Part shown: in pieces, positions 6,074 through 13,943 of the stretch | Position numbering within the stretch: the stretch's first letter is position 1 | How the letters are laid out: every line of letters begins with the position of its first letter | Source: Helicobacteraceae bacterium | GTDB taxonomy: Bacteria > Campylobacterota > Campylobacteria > Campylobacterales > Sulfurimonadaceae | Reading direction: 5' to 3' | Assembly (NCBI GenBank): GCA_013138865.1 | Contig: WTBY01000053.1 | Location: forward strand, 1-41,774 | DNA: 41,774 nucleotides | Translations under genes and position numbers: made by a program | The notes under the pieces: generated by a model | The model's database searches: none | Told to the model about the DNA's origin: nothing | Seen by the model: the letters and a program-made list of their open reading frames with translations, nothing else

Positions 6074-7172
6074 CTTGAATCCATTTTACGTTTGGAATTA
6101 CACCTCTGATTATCTCGTTTAAAAGTAATTGATTATCAGTGTATTTATCTATAGCTTTAAGAGTTCTAGCTATTTCTTTTTCACGATTTTCAGCATATTT
6201 TTTTACTTTTTCTTTATGAAGTTTTTTAGCTAATTCGTTAGCTTCTTCCCACTCTTGTTGTTGTTTTTGTCTCTCAATCTCTTGCTGTCTTTCTCTCTCT
6301 ATTCTTTCTTCTTCTGCAATTTTATCACGTTCTTGTCGTTCAATTTCTTGAACTCTTAGCATCTCATTAGCTTTAATTTCTGCATTTTGTCTATCAATCA
6401 TTTCTTGTTGTTCTCTTTGTTGTCTAGCAAAATCATCTTGCTTTCTCTGAAATTCAGCTTGTTGTTTTGCAAATGCATCTTTTTCATCTTGAAGTTTTTT
6501 ATCTTCTATCGCTTTTTGTTCACGAGCTTTTACATCGGCTTCATCTTGTATCTTTTGAGCATTTTCGACTACTAACTGATTATCAAACATTTGTCTCATT
6601 TGAGTCATTGAAGCATCATAAATTATAACCGCTTCATCAAAGAACTCTTCAAGTATCTCTTGTTTTGGAAGTTCTGCTAAATCTATGACCTCTTGAATCA
6701 CTTTTGAACTCTTAGCGATACATTCCATAGGATATGATTTATAACGGTTTAGAAGTGCTTTAATGTTATCCATACGAGCTTCTTCTGCTTCTTCTGCTTC
6801 TCTTTGCTTTCTTGCTTCGTTGTCTTCTACTATTTTACGCTGAATAAGTAGTTCTTGCTCTTTGTTCTTAATCATAGCTTGAAATTCTTTAGCAATTCCA
6901 TCAACATTTTTTCCATAATCAAGTGCTGGTTGCTTTAACTGTTTGCGAGTTTTCTCTATGCCAGTTCTTGCTTTTACAAAAGCCTTGTGACCTTTTAGAA
7001 CGAATTGATATTGTTCAGCTACTATATCATCTTCTAACTCTGGATTGATTGTAGGTATATCACTATACTCTTTCAAAAGCGATTCTAAATCCGTTGTACT
7101 TACTGGATATTTAATCTCGCTTAAAACTATCTCGCCTTCTACTATTTCCGCTTCTATTGTATTTTCATTCAT
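6063..7172 (-). CDS. DUF1351-like coiled-coil recombination partner
   Basis: 369 residues. The N-terminal third (AEQYQFVLKGHKAFVKARTG, then EKTRKQLKQPALDYGKNVDG) fits the DUF1351 pattern found beside phage annealing proteins. Residues of about 200-345 form a long, highly charged Q/E/R/K coiled coil (repeated REQQ and ERQ stretches). It probably self-assembles or scaffolds the annealing protein. The ATG at 7172 follows the conserved CTAAAGGGG ribosome site. Confidence 0.65.
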   Translation of the reverse strand: MNENTIEAEIVEGEIVLSEIKYPVSTTDLESLLKEYSDIPTINPELEDDIVAEQYQFVLKGHKAFVKARTGIEKTRKQLKQPALDYGKNVDGIAKEFQAMIKNKEQELLIQRKIVEDNEARKQREAEEAEEARMDNIKALLNRYKSYPMECIAKSSKVIQEVIDLAELPKQEILEEFFDEAVIIYDASMTQMRQMFDNQLVVENAQKIQDEADVKAREQKAIEDKKLQDEKDAFAKQQAEFQRKQDDFARQQREQQEMIDRQNAEIKANEMLRVQEIERQERDKIAEEERIERERQQEIERQKQQQEWEEANELAKKLHKEKVKKYAENREKEIARTLKAIDKYTDNQLLLNEIIRGVIPNVKWIQDGN

Positions 7173-7173
7173 C

Positions 7174-7347
7174 TTAATCCCCTTTAGTCTTGGATTGTAA
7201 TTTTTTAATCAAATTTTTATCAAATTTAACTGACTCGGCTTTCATTTCTATATTTAATACGCTATTCTTGCTATGGCAACTCGATAAAGTTTTATTAATG
7301 TTTTTATCAAGTAAATCTATTAAGTGATATAATTCTTCATCTTTCAT
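7174..7347 (-). CDS. Small hypothetical protein, 57 residues
   Basis: MKDEELYHLIDLLDKNINKT at the N-terminus, helical and charged, ending KTKGD. Its last codons contain the CAAGACTAAAGGGG block that serves as the ribosome site of the next gene. Its ATG overlaps the stop of the membrane peptide gene upstream (ATGA). The overlap on one side and the abutting gene on the other support it as real. Confidence 0.6.
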   Translation of the reverse strand: MKDEELYHLIDLLDKNINKTLSSCHSKNSVLNIEMKAESVKFDKNLIKKLQSKTKGD

Positions 7348-7439
7348 CTATTCTCTCCCCATTTTCTATTTTGACTCGAGCAGTATTCTGCAACTAATAT
7401 TAAAAATGCTATTGATAGTATTGTTATTGTTTCAATCAT
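7344..7439 (-). CDS. Membrane micropeptide, 31 residues
   Basis: MIETITILSIAFLILVAEYC and 11 more residues: one predicted membrane span directly at the N-terminus, then a short polar tail. Overlaps both neighbours by four bases. Function unknown; similar tiny membrane peptides occur at 9829-9918 and 41284-41370. Confidence 0.55.
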   Translation of the reverse strand: MIETITILSIAFLILVAEYCSSQNRKWGENR

Positions 7440-7633
7440 TTTTTCCAACCCTTAGCCTTAAAATAAGCATCTGTTGGCTTCCAGTCATAAGAAATTGATT
7501 CAACTTTATCAAATTTAAAACCATTCTCTTCTTGTCTCCAGTAGCTACCATCACAACTTTTACATAAAGAATCTTTACCTCTGCCATAGTAGCATTGTCC
7601 GCAACAAATACAAGTTCTCATTATATTACTCAT
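7436..7633 (-). CDS. Small zinc-ribbon protein, 65 residues
   Basis: Two CxxC pairs near the N-terminus (TCICCGQC at about 7-14 and LCKSC near 23) indicate a four-Cys zinc ribbon, followed by a Trp/Lys-rich region. The start at 7633 (MSNIMRT) is chosen because AAAGG lies eight bases before it; the upstream alternative at 7678 would overlap the preceding gene much more. A DNA- or RNA-binding role is plausible. Confidence 0.65.
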   Translation of the reverse strand: MSNIMRTCICCGQCYYGRGKDSLCKSCDGSYWRQEENGFKFDKVESISYDWKPTDAYFKAKGWKK

Positions 7634-7635
7634 TT

Positions 7636-7911
7636 TTAAGCCTTTAAATTCATAGTGTAGTTGTATATTTCTAGCCATGCAGTACCGATTAAGTCGTCTG
7701 TTGTTGATTCGATAGGCATATCAAATAGGTTCATTAGGTCATTGTGCGTTGAGGTTGAAGCAGTTTGTTTTTTACCTGCATCACTCTCGCAACTTACAAC
7801 ACATAGTCTTACATAGTCTTTTAGTGAGTACCCTATTCTAAAGGCTGATGCTTTCGCCATTTTGTGAGTTTCTTCTGTGGCTTCGAAGTGTTTTATTTTA
7901 GGCATCTTCAT
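7636..7911 (-). CDS. Small protein with ribbon-helix-helix-like start
   Basis: 91 residues. IKHFEATEETHKMAKASAFR followed by IGYSLKDYVRLCV resembles a strand plus two helices as in small ribbon-helix-helix regulators, but conserved positions cannot be confirmed by eye. It may start two codons later (MPKIKH). It overlaps the upstream gene by 14 bases. It sits early in the replication operon, so a regulatory function is reasonable. Confidence 0.55.
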   Translation of the reverse strand: MKMPKIKHFEATEETHKMAKASAFRIGYSLKDYVRLCVVSCESDAGKKQTASTSTHNDLMNLFDMPIESTTDDLIGTAWLEIYNYTMNLKA

Positions 7912-8080
7912 CTTCTTTTAGAAGCTTGATACCACCTTTGAAAAGTTCTTCTAATGTGACCTCTCTTCCAACTTCTTTACTAAACGCTTCCGCTATTTTA
8001 TGAGTTAATTGCATCAGTTCAATCACTATTTCTTTTGGATTTCCATCCATTTCAATATTTCCGTTGTCGTTCTTTATCAT
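7898..8080 (-). CDS. Small acidic protein, first gene of the replication operon
   Basis: 60 residues starting MIKNDNGNIEMDGNPKEIVI, then a helical acidic region ending KEDEDA. Preceded by the strong ACTAAAGGGG ribosome site and promoter at 8110-8115. No family recognised. Confidence 0.65.
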   Translation of the reverse strand: MIKNDNGNIEMDGNPKEIVIELMQLTHKIAEAFSKEVGREVTLEELFKGGIKLLKEDEDA

Positions 8081-8132
8081 CTTTTACCCCTTTAGTCTTG
8101 GTATGTAAAAGTATAGCTTTAAGAACTTAAAG
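8078..8132 (-). promoter_or_regulatory. Early promoter with palindromic operator, copy 2
   Basis: Minus-strand TATACT at 8115-8110, then the leader AAGACTAAAGG (8099-8089) and ATG at 8080, at the same spacing as copy 1 (302-341). A near-perfect palindrome CTTTAAGAACTTAAAG (8117-8132) abuts the -10 box on its upstream side, the right place for a repressor or activator site. Copy 1 lacks this palindrome. Confidence 0.6.
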
Positions 8133-8140
8133 AACAGCTT

Positions 8141-8165
8141 AAATATAGCTATAATAGTTATATTT
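8141..8165 (-). terminator. AT-rich inverted repeat after the lysis genes
   Basis: AAATATA and TATATTT arms (8141-8147 and 8159-8165) lie just after the stop of the DUF5675 gene and before the early promoter. The stem is only A-T, so it is a weak terminator candidate; it may instead be part of the promoter region (TATTAT and TATATT boxes overlap it). Confidence 0.3.
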
Positions 8166-8177
8166 TAATTATATAAG

Positions 8178-8621
8178 CTACTCATCAATAACTAATATGT
8201 TCACTTTGATTCCATTTAGTATAGCACCACTTATCATTTCGTATATAGGAACGTAAGCATCTCTACTTTCTTGAACCATCTTATTATTTATATTTAGATT
8301 AGCTACTTCTCCTAGGAGTATGCATCCATCTGTATCCTCATCTGTGTTTCCAGTGTGAATATAAACCCATTCAAAGTTAGGTACATTTTGAAGCCATAAC
8401 ATACCTTTGTGATTAGAGTATCTCTTAGCGTATCTCTGAGTCATTCCACCAGCATCTCTTAGTTTTACTTCATAGTTTCCCATGGGTATGCGAGTTTTTC
8501 CATATATTTTGGTTTCGTGATAGGCATCTTCCATAGTAAAGCATTTAGGCTCGTTATCAATATGAAAAGTTCCGATAGTTCCTTTGTCGTCACTCATAAA
8601 TCTTTTAAGTATAAGTTGCAT
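8178..8621 (-). CDS. DUF5675-family protein, candidate cell-wall enzyme
   Basis: 147 residues. The pattern GTFHIDNEPKCFTMED, KTRIPMGNYEV, and VYIHTGNTDEDTDGCILLGE near the middle is typical of DUF5675. The HTGN...DGCILLG part resembles the His...Cys active-site region of L,D-transpeptidase folds, with His and Cys both present. It lies at the end of a run of small membrane proteins where an endolysin would be expected, and no other endolysin was found, so a role in peptidoglycan attack or remodelling is inferred. Confidence 0.65.
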   Translation of the reverse strand: MQLILKRFMSDDKGTIGTFHIDNEPKCFTMEDAYHETKIYGKTRIPMGNYEVKLRDAGGMTQRYAKRYSNHKGMLWLQNVPNFEWVYIHTGNTDEDTDGCILLGEVANLNINNKMVQESRDAYVPIYEMISGAILNGIKVNILVIDE

Positions 8622-8820
8622 ATAAAATTCCTATTGTTAAGTATGGAGTGAGATTAAAAAGTGTTATGTAGATTTTAGTTTTAAGGTGGTGTCGTTGTAC
8701 TAATTTTTGAAGTGGTATATCGTCATCAAAATCATCTGTTATCGAGCTATATAAGGCTATATAACTCCAGATAGGACTATTAGGGTACTCATGCTTTGAA
8801 ATACCCTTATAGTGCTTCAT
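8605..8820 (-). CDS. Small protein with C-terminal membrane segment, holin candidate
   Basis: 71 residues: a soluble N-terminal part (MKHYKGISKHEYPNSP), then a hydrophobic C-terminus (about residues 49-70, IYITLFNLTPYLTIGILYA). It overlaps the XhlA-like gene (TAATG) and the DUF5675 gene (17 bases), so it is embedded in the lysis cassette. It may contribute to membrane disruption, but this rests on context. Confidence 0.6.
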   Translation of the reverse strand: MKHYKGISKHEYPNSPIWSYIALYSSITDDFDDDIPLQKLVQRHHLKTKIYITLFNLTPYLTIGILYATYT

Positions 8821-9248
8821 TACTTCACTATTTGTACTTTTTGATGTGAAGTTATATAGTTGTTTGTAATAACTCCGATTGCAGTTAGAAGAATACCACT
8901 CACTAAAGCAATGATGATACCGCTTTTAATTTGTTGTCCGGCTTCAAACTTTTTATTTAGTTTGGTAATCTCATCTTCTTTTGAGCTTATGATATGTGAA
9001 TTAATATCTTTCTTTAAATCTGCAAACCCATCTGCTACTTGTACTCTCATCTCGCTAACCTCACTTTGGATATGTGCGAATTTTTCAGCACCCCTAGCAA
9101 ACTCTTCTTTATTTTGTTTTCTATCATCTTGAATAGCTTCCATTATTTCGCTTTGACCTGCTTTCAATTCTGTAATAATTGGTAAGTCTTTTACTCTTTC
9201 GTTGAGTTCGTCTCGCTCTATAATTTGCTGAGGTGTTAAATCTGGCAC
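8820..9248 (-). CDS. XhlA-like coiled-coil membrane protein (lysis)
   Basis: 142 residues starting with a GTG codon after AAAGGA. A long charged coiled coil (about 5-105) is followed by one membrane span (about 110-128, IIIALVSGILLTAIGVI) and a short tail. This layout matches haemolysin XhlA-type phage lysis proteins that work with a holin. A TGATATAAT extended -10 box just upstream (9266-9271) could add transcription of the lysis genes. Confidence 0.65.
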   Translation of the reverse strand: MPDLTPQQIIERDELNERVKDLPIITELKAGQSEIMEAIQDDRKQNKEEFARGAEKFAHIQSEVSEMRVQVADGFADLKKDINSHIISSKEDEITKLNKKFEAGQQIKSGIIIALVSGILLTAIGVITNNYITSHQKVQIVK

Positions 9249-9265
9249 GCTAAGTCCTTTCTTAT

Positions 9266-9271
9266 ATTATA
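9266..9271 (-). promoter_or_regulatory. Possible internal promoter for lysis genes
   Basis: Minus-strand extended -10 TGATATAAT, 18 bases before the GTG start of the XhlA-like gene and just after the lipoprotein stop codon. No convincing -35 box. Confidence 0.4.
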
Positions 9272-9275
9272 TCAC

Positions 9276-9449
9276 TTATTTTTTTAAAGCATCTACGTTT
9301 TTGTTTAATATGTGTAGTTTTATTAGAGTTTTATTGTCTAGTATATCGCTGTTTGTAATTACTATTGTTTTTCCTAGCTTATAAACGTCTCCAACACAAC
9401 CGCTGAGTGCTAGTGTTGCTAAGATTAATCCTAGTGCGAATATTTTCAT
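9276..9449 (-). CDS. Small lipoprotein, possible outer spanin
   Basis: 57 residues: MKIFALGLILATLALSGCVG is a clear type II signal with lipobox LSGC (Cys18), followed by about 40 polar residues. Its ATG overlaps the stop of the DUF1353 gene. In Gram-negative phages small lipoproteins in lysis cassettes are often outer-membrane spanins that disrupt the outer membrane; an obvious inner-membrane partner would be the XhlA-like protein or the holin candidate, but this is not shown. Confidence 0.7.
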   Translation of the reverse strand: MKIFALGLILATLALSGCVGDVYKLGKTIVITNSDILDNKTLIKLHILNKNVDALKK

Positions 9450-9832
9450 TTGTTATCCTTTTTTCTGTGCTTATTCCATGCAAATATACCACCGATTTTT
9501 AGTCCAGTAAGCACACCAACTCTTCGCCATCCACTTACACCCAATACACCCATCGCTTCATAAAGTAAATTATCGCATACACTTCTGTCGTCTTTGTATC
9601 TGATGCTATATAGATAATCATGCAACACGTATCCGAGAACAGCTAAACCATCTTTAGGGAATATCCATTGTAAAAGTGAAGGAATTGAACCAAGATCGCT
9701 TTTAAAACCAATAGGAACTATAATCATTTCATCTATTGGCTTTGAATAGTAGTGAAGCTCTGATAGTGTAGTTCTGATTGTTCCCTCTTTTGGAAGTCTC
9801 AAGTCAACATGGTCTTCTGCAAAGTAACTCAT
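9446..9832 (-). CDS. DUF1353-family protein
   Basis: 128 residues. VPIGFKSDLGSIPSLLQWIF, then AVLGYVLHDYLYSIRYKDDR and LLYEAMGVLGVSGWRR, are the DUF1353 hallmarks (SDLxSIP, LHDYLY, EAMxxLGV). The family is common near phage tail-fibre and lysis genes; its role is unknown. The ATG at 9832 is preferred over the TTG two codons upstream because it forms an ATGA overlap with the micropeptide gene. Confidence 0.75.
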   Translation of the reverse strand: MSYFAEDHVDLRLPKEGTIRTTLSELHYYSKPIDEMIIVPIGFKSDLGSIPSLLQWIFPKDGLAVLGYVLHDYLYSIRYKDDRSVCDNLLYEAMGVLGVSGWRRVGVLTGLKIGGIFAWNKHRKKDNK

Positions 9833-9918
9833 AACCAACCTACCTCAATTATATATAAAATAGCAACTAGCACTAATAATCCGTTTATTATAAATACAAC
9901 TATTTCGTGTTCTTGCAT
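9829..9918 (-). CDS. Membrane micropeptide, 29 residues
   Basis: MQEHEIVVFIINGLLVLVAI and nine more residues: a short acidic start and one membrane span through nearly the whole peptide. Its stop overlaps the DUF1353 start. Being at the top of the lysis group, it could be a holin-like or regulatory peptide; unproven. Confidence 0.55.
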   Translation of the reverse strand: MQEHEIVVFIINGLLVLVAILYIIEVGWL

Positions 9919-9927
9919 GATTTTAAA

Positions 9928-10416
9928 TTATAAATCTCTACCAGCTATAAACAAGTTATCCACATCTATCTCATTAAGACCTAATGCGGGTGCTAATAAA
10001 GCTATAAAGCTACTATCTCTAGTTAATGTAGGAGACATATTAAACTCATCCTCTGCATCTTCATCGGTCTTTAGTAATGCCTTAAAGTCTTTCCATTTAG
10101 TGATTTCCTTTAAAGATCTCATGGCTTGTAGTTTAGTAATAGATGTTGGAATAGATGATGTATAGTTAGCATCTATCTCTTCTTGGGTCAAAGCTACTAC
10201 TTCATAAGCCTTGTAGTACTTACCATCTATTAACGATGCATCTAACTCTGCGAGCTTATGAGTTAGTGGTTCATAAGTAGGGATAGTAGACCCAAATACG
10301 TAACTATGATCTAGTATTTCTATCGTACCATCTTTAGGTATCGACATCTTCTTGTATATGATCTTGTCTAAATTAGACCATGTGCTTGTCTCTAACGTGT
10401 TTCTATTTACATACAT
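9928..10416 (-). CDS. Tail-fibre-associated protein (assembly or chaperone type)
   Basis: 162 residues. The middle contains TSITKLQAMRSLKEITKWKD and the end has LLAPALGLNEIDVDNLF, the pattern often seen in small genes directly after phage tail-fibre genes. The N-terminus (about 1-90) looks like a beta-rich domain. It lies 9 bases after the fibre gene 10426-12942. A chaperone or cap role is inferred from position and pattern. Confidence 0.55.
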   Translation of the reverse strand: MYVNRNTLETSTWSNLDKIIYKKMSIPKDGTIEILDHSYVFGSTIPTYEPLTHKLAELDASLIDGKYYKAYEVVALTQEEIDANYTSSIPTSITKLQAMRSLKEITKWKDFKALLKTDEDAEDEFNMSPTLTRDSSFIALLAPALGLNEIDVDNLFIAGRDL

Positions 10417-10425
10417 GTATTATCC

Positions 10426-12942
10426 TTACTTTTTATTTAACGAAGCTTGTAGGCTTGTCATACGGTCGCCGGTAGCCTTTAGTATTACTTTACTCTGCAC
10501 CGTTTGCGAACCTGTTGAGTCTATTAAGTCATCGTATGTTCTAGTTGTTGTTAAAGTTGGCAAAGATGCTGTGCCGTATGTATCACTAACTAAAACTGCA
10601 TCTACAAATCCACCACTTATCTCAAAGCTAGGTTGTGCATCTACTGCATAAGCTCTTGAAGGTATCTCTCCTGCTGTTGTAGATGTTGTGTCCATAGAGT
10701 ATTCTCTTCCAGCAACTTGAACACTTACAATAGAGTCTGTTTGAGAGTCTGGAATATAAACATTGTCTCCTGATACAGCAATAGTAGTAGTAATTACTCC
10801 TATATCGGCACTAATAAAACTACCAATCTCAACCATTATACTAGGATTAGATATGTCAACTATTGTTACTCTTTTTGTGTCATAACCAACCACATATGCA
10901 AGTGTACCTGATATTGTTATGCTTGATATATAATCAAGCGTAACACTTGATATAGTACTTAGCTCAACCATTGCACTAGGGTTAGATATATCAACTGCTA
11001 TTATTCCATCATATGTAACATCTGCTATATATGCAACATTGCCTGATATTGCAAGACCAAAAGGGTCTATAGCACTAGGAGGGATATAGCTGTCTAACTG
11101 AACCATTGCAGATGGATTTGATATGTCTATTGAGTTGATATGGTTCCCTACTTGTGCAACACTATATAGAACTGTCCCAGATATAGCTATACCTTTAAGG
11201 TTTAATGTTGTTTCATTTGTGAAACTATCTAATTCTACCATTATACTAGGATTAGATATGTCTATTGAAGTAAAAGCATCTGATATAGAACTATATGTAT
11301 AAGCAACTGTTCCTGATACTACTATCTTACTTACGCCATTAAGACTAGAACTTGTAAAACTACTTATTTCCGACATTGATAAGGGATTTGATATATCTAT
11401 AGCTGTAACAGAGTCTGATGTTCCAGATGTCACATATGCAACATTCCCTGAGATAGCTACATTATTTGCCCCATTAAGGTTACTACTTGTAAAGCTATCT
11501 AGTTCTACCAAATTACTAGGATTGCTTATGTCGATTGATGTTATGCTGTCAGAAGTTGATGATGCGGCATAAATAATATCAGCATCAGCATAAATCCCAA
11601 CTATAGAATTTAAGTTAGCACTTGTGTATGTATCTAAATCAGATAATTCGCTAAAAGGACTATCGCTTACCCCACTAGCTACAACTTCATTTACACTATC
11701 ATCATCTTTAACTATTACTAGATTATCTCCATTTGCTATTGGTGTAGATGTAACTAGAGTATCTGCTGATGAGCCTACAGCTACTTCATAGTATTTAAGC
11801 CTAGCTATCTCTACCCATGAGCCTTCTCCAGCAGTAAATGCAAATTTATAGTATGTGTAGCTACCTACGGAACTTAATAAATATTCACTGTATGAATCAG
11901 TTATAGGAATAATTTGACTAGTTCTTGTATCTAAAACATCCCAATTTGTCCCATCATTAGAACCTTGAATAGTCCAATCAGCAGGTCCACTACCAGCATT
12001 TCTATTGAAATTACTTAGTTCATATTTAGCTATAGTGATAGCAGATGGAAATGTGTATATTACATTACCTATATTACTCCCAAGAGGATTAAGGTAGTTG
12101 CTATAAAAGATATTAACATCAGTAAATATGTGCCACTCGAAGTTATTATTGTAGGAATAGTCTGCCGATACGATACCATACGGGGAAGTAAAGCTAGTCA
12201 TCTCAGGGGTTGCTTTAGTTACTAGTATAATATCCTGTGTACTTATATTAGCGAACTCAAATTGACCTTCAAATGGTATATTGTCTGATGTAAGAGCTGT
12301 GAAGTCTGTTTGAGAACTATTTATTAATTCAAATCTATCAAGCCCTACAAGTGTTGAGCCATTATTGGCAGTTATATTTATTCTGTAATATTCATAGCTA
12401 GAAACATTAGATGCTGCAAAAGAAAATGTATTTATAACATCTGTAAATATATAACCAGACACTGTGTCTAGCACATCCCAATTAGTATCATTATTGCTTC
12501 CTTCAAATGTCCAGCTAGTTGGTGTCCTGTCAACAAGCCCTCCACCTTTCAAATTATAGCTAACAATAATTTCTGGTATAGTAAGTTGGTATTTTAGCCA
12601 ACCAGTTGCCCCATCAGCATACCATAGGTCAATACTACCTACCGCATCAAAAGCTCTCCATGCGTTATATCCACCAGCTGTTTCAGAACTAGCTGAAGCA
12701 GTACCTGATGACGATATATATTCAGTATGGTCTACTACAACATTACTGCCTATATCTTGTGTCTTCAAAATACTAATAGCTTCGCCATCACTAGCTGTAG
12801 CAGTAAGTACATCTCCTGTGCTATCTATACCCGTGTTATTGGCATTTGGAAACAGTGTAGCTATATTAGTATTGTTATATACTAAGTCTTCATCGTACAC
12901 ACCTGTACTAACTCCTGATGTCTTATTGCCTCTACGTTTCAT
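10426..12942 (-). CDS. Receptor-binding tail protein with discoidin-like modules and a beta-propeller
   Basis: 838 residues. Two discoidin (F5/8 C)-like modules are visible at about 50-215 and 255-390: each has a TPTSWTFEGSNNDTNWDVLD or ADWTIQGSNDGTNWDVLD core followed by a YYRI or YYKF strand. Residues of about 430-740 hold seven repeats of about 43 residues, six with an IDISNP or VDISNP motif, the LVIVD-type repeat of a seven-bladed propeller. A C-terminal domain follows. Discoidin and propeller modules bind glycans or proteins, so host recognition is the likely job. It overlaps the preceding fibre gene by one base. Confidence 0.7.
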   Translation of the reverse strand: MKRRGNKTSGVSTGVYDEDLVYNNTNIATLFPNANNTGIDSTGDVLTATASDGEAISILKTQDIGSNVVVDHTEYISSSGTASASSETAGGYNAWRAFDAVGSIDLWYADGATGWLKYQLTIPEIIVSYNLKGGGLVDRTPTSWTFEGSNNDTNWDVLDTVSGYIFTDVINTFSFAASNVSSYEYYRINITANNGSTLVGLDRFELINSSQTDFTALTSDNIPFEGQFEFANISTQDIILVTKATPEMTSFTSPYGIVSADYSYNNNFEWHIFTDVNIFYSNYLNPLGSNIGNVIYTFPSAITIAKYELSNFNRNAGSGPADWTIQGSNDGTNWDVLDTRTSQIIPITDSYSEYLLSSVGSYTYYKFAFTAGEGSWVEIARLKYYEVAVGSSADTLVTSTPIANGDNLVIVKDDDSVNEVVASGVSDSPFSELSDLDTYTSANLNSIVGIYADADIIYAASSTSDSITSIDISNPSNLVELDSFTSSNLNGANNVAISGNVAYVTSGTSDSVTAIDISNPLSMSEISSFTSSSLNGVSKIVVSGTVAYTYSSISDAFTSIDISNPSIMVELDSFTNETTLNLKGIAISGTVLYSVAQVGNHINSIDISNPSAMVQLDSYIPPSAIDPFGLAISGNVAYIADVTYDGIIAVDISNPSAMVELSTISSVTLDYISSITISGTLAYVVGYDTKRVTIVDISNPSIMVEIGSFISADIGVITTTIAVSGDNVYIPDSQTDSIVSVQVAGREYSMDTTSTTAGEIPSRAYAVDAQPSFEISGGFVDAVLVSDTYGTASLPTLTTTRTYDDLIDSTGSQTVQSKVILKATGDRMTSLQASLNKK
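10700..11655 (-). repeat. Coding repeats of the beta-propeller
   Basis: Seven imperfect units of about 130 bases. The most conserved DNA part is the minus-strand stretch coding for (I/V)DISNPS.MVEL, seen near 10830, 10965, 11110, 11230, 11370 and 11505. Such repeats allow blade gain or loss by recombination. Confidence 0.6.
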
Positions 12943-13934
12943 TACGCAATTCCACCTGAATGAGTTCCATACAGAGTACTACCAATCTTTTCAAAGAATA
13001 TCTTATCAGTAGTTCCTAATGTGGGTGTTTCGTCTCCGAACCATGTTATCGTTGGGTATGTAATAGTAAATCCTGCATTAGTTACTAATAGAGTCATAAA
13101 CTGCCCATCAGCTAAACCATCTGTAAATGTAGTATTAGCTATTAATGTTCTAGTTTGTACTGTACCATTATCAGGTTCTAGTACGTCTGTAGCTACTGCT
13201 ACTTGCTCTGTGATAGATCCAGTGAAAATAGGATTTGCTTTGTTTGCTTTTAAAGCTAAATCAGCATCATTAACACTAGCATCAGTCCAGTCACTATTTG
13301 CACCGCTAGGTTCACTTGCTGTAACATCTGCCAAGTTTACATTTAAAACCCATACAGAGTCATTATAATTTACACTTGCAGGGATATTTAAAGCACCTGT
13401 CAATGCACTCCAATTACCTTTATTGTTTGCAGATGATGTAGCTATTGATGCACTATCAGCAGCTAATGTTGCATTAGCATCAGCATTTTGTATATCTGTA
13501 ATGTTTGTTGCATTTGTGTTAATTGATGCTATGTTTGTTGCATTTATGTTTACGTTTGAAATATCAGAACCTACAATATTTACATTTGCTATATCAGTAG
13601 CTACTGTTCCGATTGTATCTGTTGTGGTTAAATTACCAGCAACAACATTTACGTTATCAATATCAGCATACACACCATCGATCGCTGTATAATGAGGGTT
13701 CATTAGATCTTCTCTAGCTGTTACATTATCATTCATTACAACTATTTCTGCATTTACAATATTTATTTCATCGCCAACTGCATTAACTTCTACTACAAAG
13801 TTATCTGATATGTTTGCACTATATGTTTCTTGACTTGATACAAAAGCAGCGATTGAAGCTGGATTTGAAGCATCCACATCTGTCGCTTTTATTGGTGCTG
13901 TTACTGGTGTTATATTAGTAGTTATCGTACTCAT
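12942..13934 (-). CDS. Tail fibre protein with short N-rich repeats
   Basis: 330 residues. Residues of about 80-150 repeat an I.NVN / IASIN / INTNATN pattern typical of slender triple-stranded fibre shafts. Then comes NWSALTGALNIPASVNYNDS, WVLNVNLADVT, a carbohydrate-module-like segment common in phage fibres, and a C-terminal beta domain. It lies between tail-tip genes and the 838-residue protein, so it probably links the receptor-binding protein to the tail. Confidence 0.65.
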   Translation of the reverse strand: MSTITTNITPVTAPIKATDVDASNPASIAAFVSSQETYSANISDNFVVEVNAVGDEINIVNAEIVVMNDNVTAREDLMNPHYTAIDGVYADIDNVNVVAGNLTTTDTIGTVATDIANVNIVGSDISNVNINATNIASINTNATNITDIQNADANATLAADSASIATSSANNKGNWSALTGALNIPASVNYNDSVWVLNVNLADVTASEPSGANSDWTDASVNDADLALKANKANPIFTGSITEQVAVATDVLEPDNGTVQTRTLIANTTFTDGLADGQFMTLLVTNAGFTITYPTITWFGDETPTLGTTDKIFFEKIGSTLYGTHSGGIA

Positions 13935-13943
13935 TTTATCCCT

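Noticed and set aside
7174-8099. CAAGACTAAAGGGG as an intergenic repeat element
   Set aside because: At 7181-7194 it lies inside the end of a coding ORF and serves as a ribosome site; only the promoter-linked copies at 313-323 and 8089-8099 behave as a duplicated leader.
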